This document shows positions 7,258 through 15,324 of a stretch of DNA of 34,039 bases, one piece after another. Under the pieces are notes generated by a model. That model did no database searches. It was not told the origin of the DNA and saw only the letters and a program-made list of their open reading frames with translations. A program made the position numbers and the translations under genes. This stretch comes from Deltaproteobacteria bacterium RIFOXYD12_FULL_55_16 (GTDB lineage: Bacteria > Desulfobacterota > Desulfobulbia > Desulfobulbales > Desulfurivibrionaceae). Location: the NCBI GenBank assembly GCA_001799255.1, contig MGTC01000041.1, forward strand, positions 1 through 34,039, in the 5' to 3' direction. How positions within the stretch are numbered: position 1 is the stretch's first letter; every line of letters begins with the position of its first letter.

Positions 7258-8625
7258 ATGGTTATGAATGACGAGCCCACCAGGATTCTGGTCGTTGACG
7301 ACGAAGAAATAGCCCTGCACAATCTCAAGCATGTTTTGAAGAAAGAGGGCTACGAGGTCACCTCCTCCCAGAGTGGGCCTAAGGCTCTGCATCTGTTGGA
7401 GGAGAATAGCTTCGACCTTGTCCTGACCGATCTGAAGATGGAAAAGGTCGGCGGCATGCAGATTTTGCAGCGCTCCAGGGAGCTGTATCCCGACACGGAG
7501 GTGATAATGATCACCGGCTACGCCACGGTGGATTCCGCCATCGAGGCCATGAAGGGCGGGGCCTACCATTATATCGCCAAACCATACAAGCTGGATGAGG
7601 TTCGCAAGGTGGTGCGGGAAGCCCTGGAGAAAACCAGGCTCAAGCGAGAGAACAGCAGGTTGCGGGAGCATCTCAAGGTCTTTCAGGGAGAGGCCCGAAT
7701 TATCACCGACAACCCAAGGCTGAAAAAACTGCTGGCCACGGCAGCCCAGGTCGCCACCTCGGACAGCAATGTGGTGATCTGTGGTGAGTCGGGCACGGGC
7801 AAGGAGCTGCTGGCCCGCTTTGTCCATGCCTGCAGCAACCGCCGGAACGGCCCCTTGCTGTCCGTCAATTGCGGGGCCTTTCAGGAGGAGTTGCTGGCCA
7901 ATGAACTTTTCGGCCATGAGAAGGGGGCTTTTACCGGCGCGGTGGAGATGAAAAAAGGCCTGGTGGAGATGGCCGATGGCGGCACCCTTTTTCTCGATGA
8001 GATTACCGAGATGTCATTGTCCATGCAGGTGAAGCTCCTGCGGGTGATCCAGGAAAAAGAGGTGCTGCATCTCGGCGGGGTTACGCCAATCAAGGTTAAT
8101 GTCCGTTTTCTCGCGGCTACCAACCGGAATCTGGCGGAGGAGGTGAAGCTGGGGAATTTTCGCCAGGATCTGTTCTTTCGCATCAACGTGGTGGCACTCC
8201 AGATCCCGCCCCTGGCCGAGCGCAAGGATGACCTGCCCCTGTTGATTCAGCATTTTATCAGGAAATACGGGGTATTGATGCATAAGGAGGTGCGCAACAT
8301 CGAGCCAGAAGTGGTGGATATTCTCCTGCGCTACGATTTTCCGGGCAATGTCCGGGAGCTGGAAAACATCATCGAGCGCGGGGTGGCGCTGGCCAGCGGC
8401 GATACCATCGAGGTGGGGCATCTGCCTGAAGACCTGCGCGGCGCCTGTTTCCAGACCTTCCGCCGGAAAAGCGGCACAATCCCGAGTCTGGCTGATCAGG
8501 AACGGGCTTATATCGAGTGGGTTTTAAAGGAGCATGGGGACAACAAGAGCCTGGCCGCCCAGTCACTGGGCATTGACCGGGTTTCCCTGTGGCGCAAAAT
8601 CAAGAAATACGAGATGGAGGGCTGA
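7258..8625 (+). CDS. NtrC-family sigma-54-dependent response regulator
   Basis: A 455-residue activator with the three classical modules. The receiver domain (about 1-125) has acidic pocket residues DDEE at 14-17, phospho-acceptor Asp58 (TDLKM) and the conserved Lys in YIAKPYK. The AAA+ domain (about 150-385) shows Walker A GESGTGKE, the sigma-54-contacting GAFTGA loop and Walker [10 protein letters not shown], so it should remodel sigma-54 holoenzyme. A C-terminal Fis-type helix-turn-helix follows ([20 protein letters not shown]). GAGG lies just upstream of the first ATG; a second in-frame ATG follows two codons later. Its most likely target is the adjacent tauE/usp operon. Confidence 0.96.
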   Translation: MVMNDEPTRILVVDDEEIALHNLKHVLKKEGYEVTSSQSGPKALHLLEENSFDLVLTDLKMEKVGGMQILQRSRELYPDTEVIMITGYATVDSAIEAMKGGAYHYIAKPYKLDEVRKVVREALEKTRLKRENSRLREHLKVFQGEARIITDNPRLKKLLATAAQVATSDSNVVICGESGTGKELLARFVHACSNRRNGPLLSVNCGAFQEELLANELFGHEKGAFTGAVEMKKGLVEMADGGTLFLDEITEMSLSMQVKLLRVIQEKEVLHLGGVTPIKVNVRFLAATNRNLAEEVKLGNFRQDLFFRINVVALQIPPLAERKDDLPLLIQHFIRKYGVLMHKEVRNIEPEVVDILLRYDFPGNVRELENIIERGVALASGDTIEVGHLPEDLRGACFQTFRRKSGTIPSLADQERAYIEWVLKEHGDNKSLAAQSLGIDRVSLWRKIKKYEMEG

Positions 8626-8634
8626 GCGCCGCCA

Positions 8635-9123
8635 TTAATGAGTTGCGGCCCCATCGGTGTTGGGCAGGGGCGGCAACAGCAGGCCAAAGACGCTGCCCAG
8701 CCTGCGAACCAGCTCGATGAAGCTGTGAGGCAGCGGCAGGTCGCGCTCAGGCAGAAGGATTCCCAGGTCTTGCGCCTGCAGGAGGGTGGCGGTGCTGTTC
8801 TGACCCTCCTGGTGGTCGCACAGGGCCTGGATGCGGAGGGCGTCGGTGAGAGGAATCCGCAGCTCCTCAAGCATGGCCCCGATCCTGGCCTGTTCATGGG
8901 CAATGAGGTTGGCATGGCTTCGGGCAAAGACGGCAAAGGGCTCCTCATAGGCCGGAGCGCCAAAGATCGTATTGGTCAATGCCCCGGCAAGCTTGGCAAG
9001 AAAAGCCGTCTCCCGATCGGGATGTTTCTTCGCCAGGGCTTCTTTCAACTTTTTAAAAGAAATCATCTTTACGATCTCTACTCCCTCGCGCAGAATGGGA
9101 ATCAGCTTGCTTTCAAAGGTCAT
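8635..9123 (-). CDS. conserved-looking protein of unknown function
   Basis: A 162-residue soluble, helix-rich protein with no signal peptide or TM segment. I recognise no family motif. Visible features are a basic N-terminal segment (SFKKLKEALAKKHPDRET), a central acidic/helical part and a hydrophobic, proline-rich C-terminus (FGLLLPPLPNTDG). A GGAGG ribosome site 9 nt before the ATG supports the start. It lies downstream of a UspA gene, with repeat element C between them, so the two may share a transcript. It converges on the response regulator with only 9 nt between their stops. Confidence 0.7.
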   Translation of the reverse strand: MTFESKLIPILREGVEIVKMISFKKLKEALAKKHPDRETAFLAKLAGALTNTIFGAPAYEEPFAVFARSHANLIAHEQARIGAMLEELRIPLTDALRIQALCDHQEGQNSTATLLQAQDLGILLPERDLPLPHSFIELVRRLGSVFGLLLPPLPNTDGAATH

Positions 9124-9175
9124 GGACAGAATCCTCCGAATCTTTCCAGCTTGAGGCCGGAAAGGTTCGCATAAC

Positions 9176-9276
9176 CATAACTGTTCGACAGTGCCGCAAG
9201 CGCCAGGCAGAGGCCGACGAAGTGTGCCGAGGCCAAGCCGATGACCACGCAGAGGCGGCGCGGTTGGACAGTTACG
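9176..9276. repeat. interspersed inverted-repeat element, copy C
   Basis: A 101-bp copy between CATAACTGTTCGACAG and GGACAGTTACG, in the same orientation as copy A. The inner part has diverged (GGCCGACGAAGTGTGCC, GCCGATGACCACGCAGA) but follows the same order of blocks. The right end supplies the TAA stop of the uspA gene at 9272, as copy A does for the other usp gene. Confidence 0.8.
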
Positions 9277-9721
9277 ACCGGTAGGGGTTGATGGTCAGCA
9301 CTGGACAGGGCGCGGTTTTAACGATTTTTTCCGCCACGCTGCCAAAGAGGATTTTATCCAGACCTTTGTAGCCATGGGTGCCCATGACAATCAGATCGGC
9401 CTTCTGCTCGCTGGCAAAGCGATTGATCTCCTCGACCACATCGCCGCTCAGAATCGCTGTCGCATGCCTCACGGTGTCATCCAGGGTTTCCGTTACGAAA
9501 CCCTTCATTTTCTCCCTGGCGCTGTTGACCATCTCTTCCTCAAGCTGAATGATGGGCATGTGGGGTACGAAGAACCCGGAATAATCGTCAAAGTTCTGCA
9601 CTACAAAAACAACCGCCAGCTCCGCCTTGAATCTGGCGGCAAAATCCGCAGCCGTGCGAAGGATCTTCTGCGAATTTTCCGAAAAATCCACGGGCACCAT
9701 AATCTTTTTAATTTCGTTCAT
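9272..9721 (-). CDS. single-domain universal stress protein (UspA family)
   Basis: A 149-residue, one-domain Usp. The N-terminal strand is KIMVPVDFSENS and the ATP loop MGTHGYKGLDKILFGS closes the fold, followed by the usual CPVLTI strand. ATP binding is therefore likely. The ribosome site AAGGAGGGG immediately before the ATG is one of the strongest in the window. Its stop codon comes from the terminal CGTAAC of repeat element C. It is divergent from the DinG gene, with an 11-bp inverted repeat in the shared upstream region. Confidence 0.95.
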   Translation of the reverse strand: MNEIKKIMVPVDFSENSQKILRTAADFAARFKAELAVVFVVQNFDDYSGFFVPHMPIIQLEEEMVNSAREKMKGFVTETLDDTVRHATAILSGDVVEEINRFASEQKADLIVMGTHGYKGLDKILFGSVAEKIVKTAPCPVLTINPYRS

Positions 9722-9775
9722 TTCCCCTCCTTATGGTATAGATAGCAAACTTCAGCTAAGATCTGGACTGAGTCT

Positions 9776-9820
9776 GAAGGCATTCTCCTCTTACCATGAT
9801 CAGGCTAGCAGAATGCCTTC
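9776..9820. promoter_or_regulatory. long inverted repeat between divergent uspA and dinG
   Basis: GAAGGCATTCT (9776-9786) and AGAATGCCTTC (9810-9820) are perfect 11-bp complements 23 nt apart, about midway between the two divergent starts. There is no U-run, so a terminator is unlikely. A shared operator is the simplest reading. Confidence 0.5.
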
Positions 9821-9874
9821 TTCCTTGTCAACAGAAGAGATAACCCCTTGAACCCGCACCCGGAGCAAAGCCAG

Positions 9875-11845
9875 ATGGCCACCTCTCTGCCTGAAGCCAT
9901 GGCCGACATCTTTGCCGCAGGCGGCATCCTGGCCCAGAGGCTGCCCGGCTACGAATCGCGCCCCAGCCAGTTGCGCATGGCCGAAGCCATTGCCGCCACC
10001 CTGGAGCTGCCGGAAGACGAGTGGCCTGACCAGGCGGGGATGCTGGCGGTTGAGGCGGGCACCGGCACAGGCAAGACCTTGGCCTATCTGGTTCCGGCCA
10101 TTCTGAGCGGCCAGAAGGTGGTCGTTTCCACCAATACCCTGAACCTGCAAGACCAGATTCTCACCAAGGAAATCCCCTTTATCAAAAAATACCTGGCCCC
10201 GAGGCTGAACGTCATCTGCATCAAGGGGCGTCAGAATTACCTCTGCCTCTATCGCTGGCAGCAGCTTCTGGCCTCGCCCCAGCGCCATCTCTTTGCCGAT
10301 GATCGTGACACCCAGCGGGTCGCGGACTGGCTTGGCGAAACCGAGACCGGCGACCGGAGCGAACTCTCCTGGCTGGCGGACAATGCCCCCCTCTGGCAGG
10401 CCATCACCGCCTCGGCCAGCCAGTGTCTGGGCGGCAACTGCCCGGATGCCTCCGCCTGCTTTATCAGTCGGCTGCGGAAAAAGGCGGGCCAGGCCCAGCT
10501 GCTGGTGGTCAATCATCATCTGTTCTTTTCCGACCTGGCCCTGCGCCGTTTCGGGCATGCCGAGGTTCTGCCCCGCTACGAATCGGTGATCTTCGACGAG
10601 GCCCATCATCTGGAGGGGGTGGCAACCAGGTACTTCGGCACCTCCTTCAGCCATTATCAGGTGGTGGATCTGGTCAAGGATCTGGAGGCTGCGGCCCAGG
10701 CCGATCTGGTAGGCCGGGTCAAGGAAGGGGTGGTGCAGACCGCCAGGGCGCTGGTCAAACAGGTTGATCTTTTTGCCGAGCTCTTTCCCAGGGAGCGGGG
10801 CCGGTTTTCCCTGTTGCAATTTATCGACCGCTTCCCGGCTTGGGAAGAAGAGCGGCAGCGTCTCGCCGACCAGATCAAGGCTCTCTCCAAGCAACTGGTT
10901 AAAGCAGCCATGGCAGGAGAAAGCTGGCAGGGCATGCAGCGCAGGGCGGATGAGATGCTGTCCGCCTTCACCGCCATCACCGAAGCGCGGGATCCCTCCT
11001 CGGTCTACTGGTACGAACGGCGGGAAAAAACCGTGGCCCTGTCCGCCTCGCCCATTGATATTGCCGATGAGTTGCAGAAATTTCTCTACGAGCAAACCAG
11101 GAAGGTGATTTTCACCTCCGCCACCCTCACCACCGACAACACCTTCACCTATTTTTTCAGCCGCCTCGGCCTGCCCGGCGACACCCCGACCCTGACCCTG
11201 GCCACCCCCTTTGATTACGCCAGCCGCACCCTGTTGTTTGTGCCGGGCAAGGGCTTTCCCGAACCAATGGCCCGCGAGTTTCCGACCGCCACCCAGCAAC
11301 TGATGCAGGAGCTGATCCTGGCGGCCAAGGGCCGAACCCTGGTGTTGTTCACCAGCCTCAGCGCCATGCGCGCCGCTCAGGAGGTTCTGTTTAGTCGGCT
11401 GCCCTTTCCGGTTCTGATGCAGGGGGAGGCGCCCAAGGCCCGGCTGCTTGAGCAGTTTCGGGATCAGACCCATTCCGTCCTGCTGGCGGTGGCCAGCTTC
11501 TGGGAGGGGGTGGATGTGGTGGGTGAATCGCTCAGCTGCGTGATCATCGACAAACTTCCGTTTGAAGTCCCCTCAGACCCGGTTATTATGGCCCGCATGG
11601 AACGGATCAAAGGCGAGGGTGGCAACCCTTTTTACGATTTTCAAATTCCCAGGGCTATCCTGACCCTGCGCCAGGGCGTGGGCCGCCTGATGCGCAGCTC
11701 CACCGACCGGGGCGTCCTGGCCATCTGCGATGTCCGTCTCTTCAGCAAGCAGTATGGCAGAACCTTCCTGAAAAGCCTGCCCCAGAGCCCGGTCTGCCGC
11801 GAGCTTAAAGGCGTGAGGGATTTTTTTGCGGAGGAAACACCATGA
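9875..11845 (+). CDS. dinG: DinG/XPD-type ATP-dependent DNA helicase
   Basis: A superfamily-2 helicase of 656 residues. It has Walker A (EAGTGTGKT), a DEAH box (IFDEAHHLE) and the C-terminal motif VI (QGVGRLMRS). Four cysteines expected to hold the [4Fe-4S] cluster are present: one in NYLCLY and three in QCLGGNCPDASACF. DinG-type enzymes unwind R-loops, forks and other repair structures 5' to 3'. I chose the ATG at 9875 because GGAG lies 9 nt upstream and homologues begin near this point; a TTG at 9848 would add nine residues. The stop overlaps the next start (ATGA), so the three genes that follow one another here are probably co-transcribed. Confidence 0.93.
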   Translation: MATSLPEAMADIFAAGGILAQRLPGYESRPSQLRMAEAIAATLELPEDEWPDQAGMLAVEAGTGTGKTLAYLVPAILSGQKVVVSTNTLNLQDQILTKEIPFIKKYLAPRLNVICIKGRQNYLCLYRWQQLLASPQRHLFADDRDTQRVADWLGETETGDRSELSWLADNAPLWQAITASASQCLGGNCPDASACFISRLRKKAGQAQLLVVNHHLFFSDLALRRFGHAEVLPRYESVIFDEAHHLEGVATRYFGTSFSHYQVVDLVKDLEAAAQADLVGRVKEGVVQTARALVKQVDLFAELFPRERGRFSLLQFIDRFPAWEEERQRLADQIKALSKQLVKAAMAGESWQGMQRRADEMLSAFTAITEARDPSSVYWYERREKTVALSASPIDIADELQKFLYEQTRKVIFTSATLTTDNTFTYFFSRLGLPGDTPTLTLATPFDYASRTLLFVPGKGFPEPMAREFPTATQQLMQELILAAKGRTLVLFTSLSAMRAAQEVLFSRLPFPVLMQGEAPKARLLEQFRDQTHSVLLAVASFWEGVDVVGESLSCVIIDKLPFEVPSDPVIMARMERIKGEGGNPFYDFQIPRAILTLRQGVGRLMRSSTDRGVLAICDVRLFSKQYGRTFLKSLPQSPVCRELKGVRDFFAEETP

Positions 11846-12822
11846 CCAATGCCGAGCTGATGGCGGCCCTCAAAGAACAGGCCGCTGGAATTGATGCGCT
11901 GATGGCAGAGGATCTGGCCAGCATCGAAAGCCCTTTGCTGGCTAAGATCATCCGCCATGCCATTTTTCAGGGCGGCAAACGTATTCGGCCCCTGCTCACC
12001 CTGCTGGCCGCAAACCTGGTTGGTACTTCTCCCCCGGACACGGCGCGGCTGGCTATCTCTTTTGAGTATCTCCACGCGGCCAGCCTGCTGCATGATGATG
12101 TTATCGACCATGCCAGCCTGCGGCGGGGCGCCAGAACCGCCAACACCATCTGGGGCATGGAGCCGGTGATTCTGGCGGGTGATTATCTGCATGCCCATGC
12201 CATGGCCCTGGCCAGTGAGGTGGGCGGCCCCGCAGCCATGGCCCTGCTTGGCCGTGCCGCTGCCGCCATGGTCGAGTCGGAATTTTTGCAGATGCACAAC
12301 GCCCAGGAGATCCAGGTCTCTGAGGAAAATTATTTTTCGGTATTAAGAGGCAAAACCGCAGCCCTTATTGCCGCCGCTTGCGAGGCTGGCATTGCCCACA
12401 GCCAGGGCAGCGCCGCCCAGCGTCTCGCCCTGCGCGCCTACGGAATCAATCTGGGTCTGGCCTTTCAGATTGTGGACGACCTGCTGGATTATCTGGGAGA
12501 TCCGGCAAAAACCGGCAAGGCCGTGGGCAACGATTTTCAGGAGGGCAAGATGACCCTGCCCCTGATCAAAACCCTGGCCCTGGCCAGGGCCGAGGAGCGC
12601 GAAACGCTGCTGGCCCTGCTCCGGGCAACGCCGCAGGAGCGAAGCAGGCAGCTGGCCTTGGCCCACGGCCTGATGGCAAAATATCAGGGTTTTGCTCTGG
12701 CTTCGGCGCAGGCCGAAGCGCTGCTCGCCGAAGCCCTGGCCGGGCTGGGTATTTTTGGCGAGACCCCGGCGAAAGAGGCCTTGGCCGGACTGGCTCATTA
12801 TGTCTTGACTCGGGACAAGTAG
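11842..12822 (+). CDS. all-trans polyprenyl diphosphate synthase
   Basis: A 326-residue prenyl elongase. The first aspartate-rich motif is DDVIDHASLRRG (Asp85, 86 and 89), the second DDLLDYLGD (Asp212, 213 and 216). The substrate-binding GGKRIRP is near residue 40. These define the IspB/heptaprenyl synthase group, which makes the side chain of quinones from IPP and allylic diphosphates. Chain length cannot be read here; in an anaerobe the product is most likely the menaquinone tail. It overlaps the helicase stop by 4 nt. Confidence 0.93.
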   Translation: MTNAELMAALKEQAAGIDALMAEDLASIESPLLAKIIRHAIFQGGKRIRPLLTLLAANLVGTSPPDTARLAISFEYLHAASLLHDDVIDHASLRRGARTANTIWGMEPVILAGDYLHAHAMALASEVGGPAAMALLGRAAAAMVESEFLQMHNAQEIQVSEENYFSVLRGKTAALIAAACEAGIAHSQGSAAQRLALRAYGINLGLAFQIVDDLLDYLGDPAKTGKAVGNDFQEGKMTLPLIKTLALARAEERETLLALLRATPQERSRQLALAHGLMAKYQGFALASAQAEALLAEALAGLGIFGETPAKEALAGLAHYVLTRDK

Positions 12823-12824
12823 AC

Positions 12825-13745
12825 GTGGCCAGGATTTCTCCGAAAAAACCCGCCCGCAAGGGCGCGGGAAAAAAGACGGGGCAACGGCTTGGCCTGTTCG
12901 CTCTGTTTCTTTTTGTGGCAGCGACTCTGGTCGCTGGCTTGTATTTCATGGTTCTCTATCCAGACGCACCTGCGAAAATCCCGGCGCCGCAACTAAGCGG
13001 GCAGGCCCAAAAAACTCCCTTGCCTCAGACGGGTGAAGCGCTGCCACCAAAAGTGCCGCCACCGGCTGCCGCTCAAAGCAAAGCGGGTCGGCCTCTGCTG
13101 GCTATCATCATCGATGATATGGGCTACCAGCAGAATACCGGCCAAGCCCTTCTCGCCCTTGACCTGCCCCTCTCCTTTGCCTTCCTGCCCTTTACCCCTT
13201 TCTCCGTTGAGCTGCAAAAAGAGGCCCAGGCAAGGGGCCGCGATATCCTTCTGCATCTGCCCCTTGAACCCATAGACCCAAAATGGAATCCCGGCCCCGG
13301 CGCTCTAACCATTGCCATGAACCCGGAAACCATGAAAAGTATCTTTCAGGAAGACCTGCGGGCGGTTCCCAAAGCCATCGGGGTCAGCAACCACATGGGC
13401 TCGCGCTTTACCGCCCACTCTCAGGCCATGCGCACCCTGCTCTCCCTTGTGCGGGCGCGCGGCCTTTTTTTTCTGGACAGCGTGACCAGCGCCGAAACTG
13501 TTGCCGGTGATCTTGCCCGCGAAATGGGGGTAAAGACGGAACGCCGCACCGTTTTTCTCGACAACGACCAGGAACCGGAAAAAATCCTGATTCAGCTTAA
13601 TCTTTTAGTTCAACTTGCCGATAAGCACGGCCAGGCTGTGGGTATCGGGCATCCTTATCCAGCCACCCTGGAGGCCCTGCGCCGGTATCAGACCGAGTTG
13701 CATACCCGGACTGAAATGGTTGGGGTTTCCCGCTTGGTTCATTGA
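12825..13745 (+). CDS. divergent polysaccharide deacetylase (YibQ family), membrane-anchored
   Basis: A 306-residue protein starting at a GTG 2 nt after the preceding stop. An open frame continues about 450 nt further upstream, but that part lies inside the prenyl synthase gene. Residues 1-25 are strongly basic, followed by one TM segment (LFALFLFVAATLVAGLYF) and a proline-rich linker. The catalytic-like domain begins LLAIIIDDMGY and contains LLHLPLEP, SNHMGSRFT and GIGHPYP, the signature pattern of the divergent deacetylase/YibQ family. Members act in the periplasm on an unestablished sugar substrate, often near murein hydrolase genes. The ribosome site is weak, so expression probably relies on coupling. 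Confidence 0.88.
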   Translation: MARISPKKPARKGAGKKTGQRLGLFALFLFVAATLVAGLYFMVLYPDAPAKIPAPQLSGQAQKTPLPQTGEALPPKVPPPAAAQSKAGRPLLAIIIDDMGYQQNTGQALLALDLPLSFAFLPFTPFSVELQKEAQARGRDILLHLPLEPIDPKWNPGPGALTIAMNPETMKSIFQEDLRAVPKAIGVSNHMGSRFTAHSQAMRTLLSLVRARGLFFLDSVTSAETVAGDLAREMGVKTERRTVFLDNDQEPEKILIQLNLLVQLADKHGQAVGIGHPYPATLEALRRYQTELHTRTEMVGVSRLVH

Positions 13746-13809
13746 GGCTTGCGGCTGGCAGGGGGAAAAGCACAAACTTTTCTCTTTACAGACAAGACCC
13801 ACCCGCATA

Positions 13810-13828
13810 AAGTCTCACTTTGAGACTT
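13810..13828. promoter_or_regulatory. perfect inverted repeat, candidate ArsR operator
   Basis: AAGTCTCA-CTT-TGAGACTT, with 8-bp arms around 3 nt, ends 29 nt before the ArsR-family start codon. Size and position fit an autoregulatory site of a winged-helix ArsR protein. A terminator for the upstream gene is less likely, because the following GTTTAACTT is not a proper U-run. Confidence 0.6.
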
Positions 13829-13857
13829 GTTTAACTTCAAGAGAAGGAAACATCTCC

Positions 13858-14145
13858 ATGCAGGATCATCATATCGAAGATATCGCTAAACTTCTCAAGA
13901 CCATGTCGCACCCTATCCGCCTGAAGATCCTCTGCCTGCTGCAGAACAGGGAACTGACCGTAGGCGATATCCACAAGGAGGTGCGCACCACCAATGCCAA
14001 TGTTTCCCAGCATCTCTCCATCCTCCGCAATCAGGGGATAATCGCCTGCCGCAAGGAAGCGAACTTCATCTATAACCGGATCTCGGAAGGCCGGGTGACT
14101 GAGTTAATCAAAACCATGCGGGAGCTCTTCTGTGGCCAATTCTGA
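13858..14145 (+). CDS. ArsR-family regulator with SqrR/BigR-type cysteine pair
   Basis: A 95-residue winged-helix repressor starting at the ATG at 13858, which has AAGGA at good spacing; a longer open frame upstream is ignored. The DNA-recognition helix is TTNANVSQHLSILRNQG. Cys26 (KILCLL, helix 2) and Cys92 (ELFCG, last helix) are 66 residues apart. That is the spacing of the persulfide-sensing pair in SqrR (Cys41/Cys107) and BigR (Cys42/Cys108). A third Cys64 is extra. No arsenite (ELCVCDL) motif is present. The protein therefore probably senses sulfide or reactive sulfur and represses its own operon; that is inference from family knowledge. The next gene overlaps it. Confidence 0.88.
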   Translation: MQDHHIEDIAKLLKTMSHPIRLKILCLLQNRELTVGDIHKEVRTTNANVSQHLSILRNQGIIACRKEANFIYNRISEGRVTELIKTMRELFCGQF

Positions 14146-14395
14146 TTCCCGGCCACCAGACCAGAAAGACGGCGTCATGATCATCACGGACTGGGTTCAT
14201 GTTCTTGCCGGGGCCTTCATCCTGATCAGCCTGGCCCTGGGAACCTGGGTGCATCCCGGCTGGTATTTCTTCACCGCCTTTGTCGGGGCCAACCTCCTCC
14301 AGTACGGCTTCAGCAAGTTCTGCCCGCTGGCCACCATCCTCAAGAAACTCGGGGTGCCGGAAACCCGTACTAACCAGGGTTGCTGCCGGAAATAA
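14132..14395 (+). CDS. DUF2892 (YgaP-like) inner-membrane protein
   Basis: An 87-residue protein with two hydrophobic helices (VLAGAFILISLALGTWV and WYFFTAFVGANLLQYGF), followed by the family ending FCPLATILKKLGV. This is the membrane part found at the C-terminus of E. coli YgaP, here without its rhodanese domain. The called start is a GTG with GGGAG 7 nt upstream, overlapping the ArsR gene by 14 nt. An ATG at 14177 would match the usual family start better and cannot be excluded. The ArsR-DUF2892 pair mirrors E. coli ygaV-ygaP, a reactive-sulfur-responsive operon. Its stop is 2 nt from the end of the convergent bioD. Confidence 0.85.
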   Translation: MANSDSRPPDQKDGVMIITDWVHVLAGAFILISLALGTWVHPGWYFFTAFVGANLLQYGFSKFCPLATILKKLGVPETRTNQGCCRK

Positions 14396-14397
14396 GC

Positions 14398-15087
14398 CTA
14401 CAAGCCCAGGGTCTCGACCATCGCCAGGCCAACCGGGACAAAATCCGCGCGGGCCTGAGCCGGATCAGGGCAACGCCGCAAGCGGCCAAAAACCCGCACC
14501 TTCCCCATTTCGGCAATGGTTCGCATGTTGTCTTCAACCAGCAGTTCATCTTCAGCCAGCGCGGCCTCGGAAAACACCACTCCCAGCACCGGGATATCCC
14601 TGTGGCGCAGGGCCGCAAGGCTCAAGAGGGTATGATTGATGGTGCCAAGACCGCTTTTTGCCACCAGCAGAGTGGGGATCTTCAGCTCCCGCAGCAGATC
14701 CACCAGCAGCAGTTCCCGGTTGAGCGGCACCATCAACCCGCCGACCCCCTCGACAATGAGCAGCTCATAGCGGGCCAGCATCTCCTGATAGCGGGCCCGG
14801 ATCAGTTCCGGCTTGATTACCTCCCCTGCCCGTTCGGCAGCGAGATGGGGCGAGGCGGGCAGGGCGAAATGATAGACTACCTGGCTGGGGAGCAACTCCG
14901 GAGCAAGAGGAAGCCGCGCCATTTTCAAGCAGGCCGCCAGATCAGCGGGTGGAGATTCCGGCCCGGTGGCCACCCATTTCTGATATCCGGCGGCCAGACC
15001 TTTTTTCCGCAGAAAATCAAGGAGCAGGCCGCAGATATGGGTCTTGCCCACATTGGTGTCCGTGCCAGCGACAAAGATCGCGCTCAT
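14398..15087 (-). CDS. bioD: dethiobiotin synthetase
   Basis: A 229-residue ATP-dependent synthetase that closes the ureido ring of dethiobiotin from diaminopelargonate and CO2. The P-loop is at the very N-terminus, GTDTNVGKTHICG. The conserved VEGVGGLMVPL and LVAKSGLGTINHTLL stretches follow. The length is typical. It is the last gene of the minus-strand run bioH-bioC-bioD, separated from bioC by the 189-bp repeat element D that lies directly against its start. Inside element D and up to the ATG there is no obvious Shine-Dalgarno, so the element may influence its translation. No bioA, bioB or bioF is in the window. Confidence 0.95.
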   Translation of the reverse strand: MSAIFVAGTDTNVGKTHICGLLLDFLRKKGLAAGYQKWVATGPESPPADLAACLKMARLPLAPELLPSQVVYHFALPASPHLAAERAGEVIKPELIRARYQEMLARYELLIVEGVGGLMVPLNRELLLVDLLRELKIPTLLVAKSGLGTINHTLLSLAALRHRDIPVLGVVFSEAALAEDELLVEDNMRTIAEMGKVRVFGRLRRCPDPAQARADFVPVGLAMVETLGL

Positions 15088-15091
15088 TTCT

Positions 15092-15280
15092 CGTAACCGT
15101 TCAGCAGCACCGCACCTGCTTTATCGGCACTGCTGCCGATGATTGACAGTCATCGTCCTGCTTGCATAGGCTGGCTATAGCGCACAGGACTCTTTGTCGG
15201 CACTGCTGCCGACGATGATCGGGCGCTACCGCCGATGATTGACAGACACGCTGCATCTGCAGCACTGCTGAACGGTTACA
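15092..15280. repeat. interspersed inverted-repeat element, copy D (enlarged)
   Basis: A 189-bp copy bounded by perfect 15-bp inverted ends, GTAACCGTTCAGCAG and its complement. The second T/A pair of the other copies is replaced by C/G on both sides, so pairing is kept. The interior is longer than in the other copies. It contains repeated GCCGATGATTGACAG (two near-identical occurrences) and TCGGCACTGCTGCCGA palindromes. It fills most of the 237-nt gap between bioC and bioD. Confidence 0.85.
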
Positions 15281-15324
15281 TTTCAGAGATTGAGCCACGT
15301 TTTTTCGTTCCTGGTAAACAATTA

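Noticed and set aside
9800-11473. A 557-codon open frame on the minus strand, opposite dinG
   Set aside because: It has a glycine/glutamine-rich shadow composition with no motif. The plus strand encodes an intact helicase.
12378-12824. Upstream extension of the YibQ-like gene
   Set aside because: The extension lies wholly within the polyprenyl synthase gene in another frame and has low-complexity Arg/Gly/Pro composition.
15100-15280. CRISPR-like array in the bioC-bioD gap
   Set aside because: The repeated units are nested inverted repeats of one element without regular spacers, and no cas gene is near.
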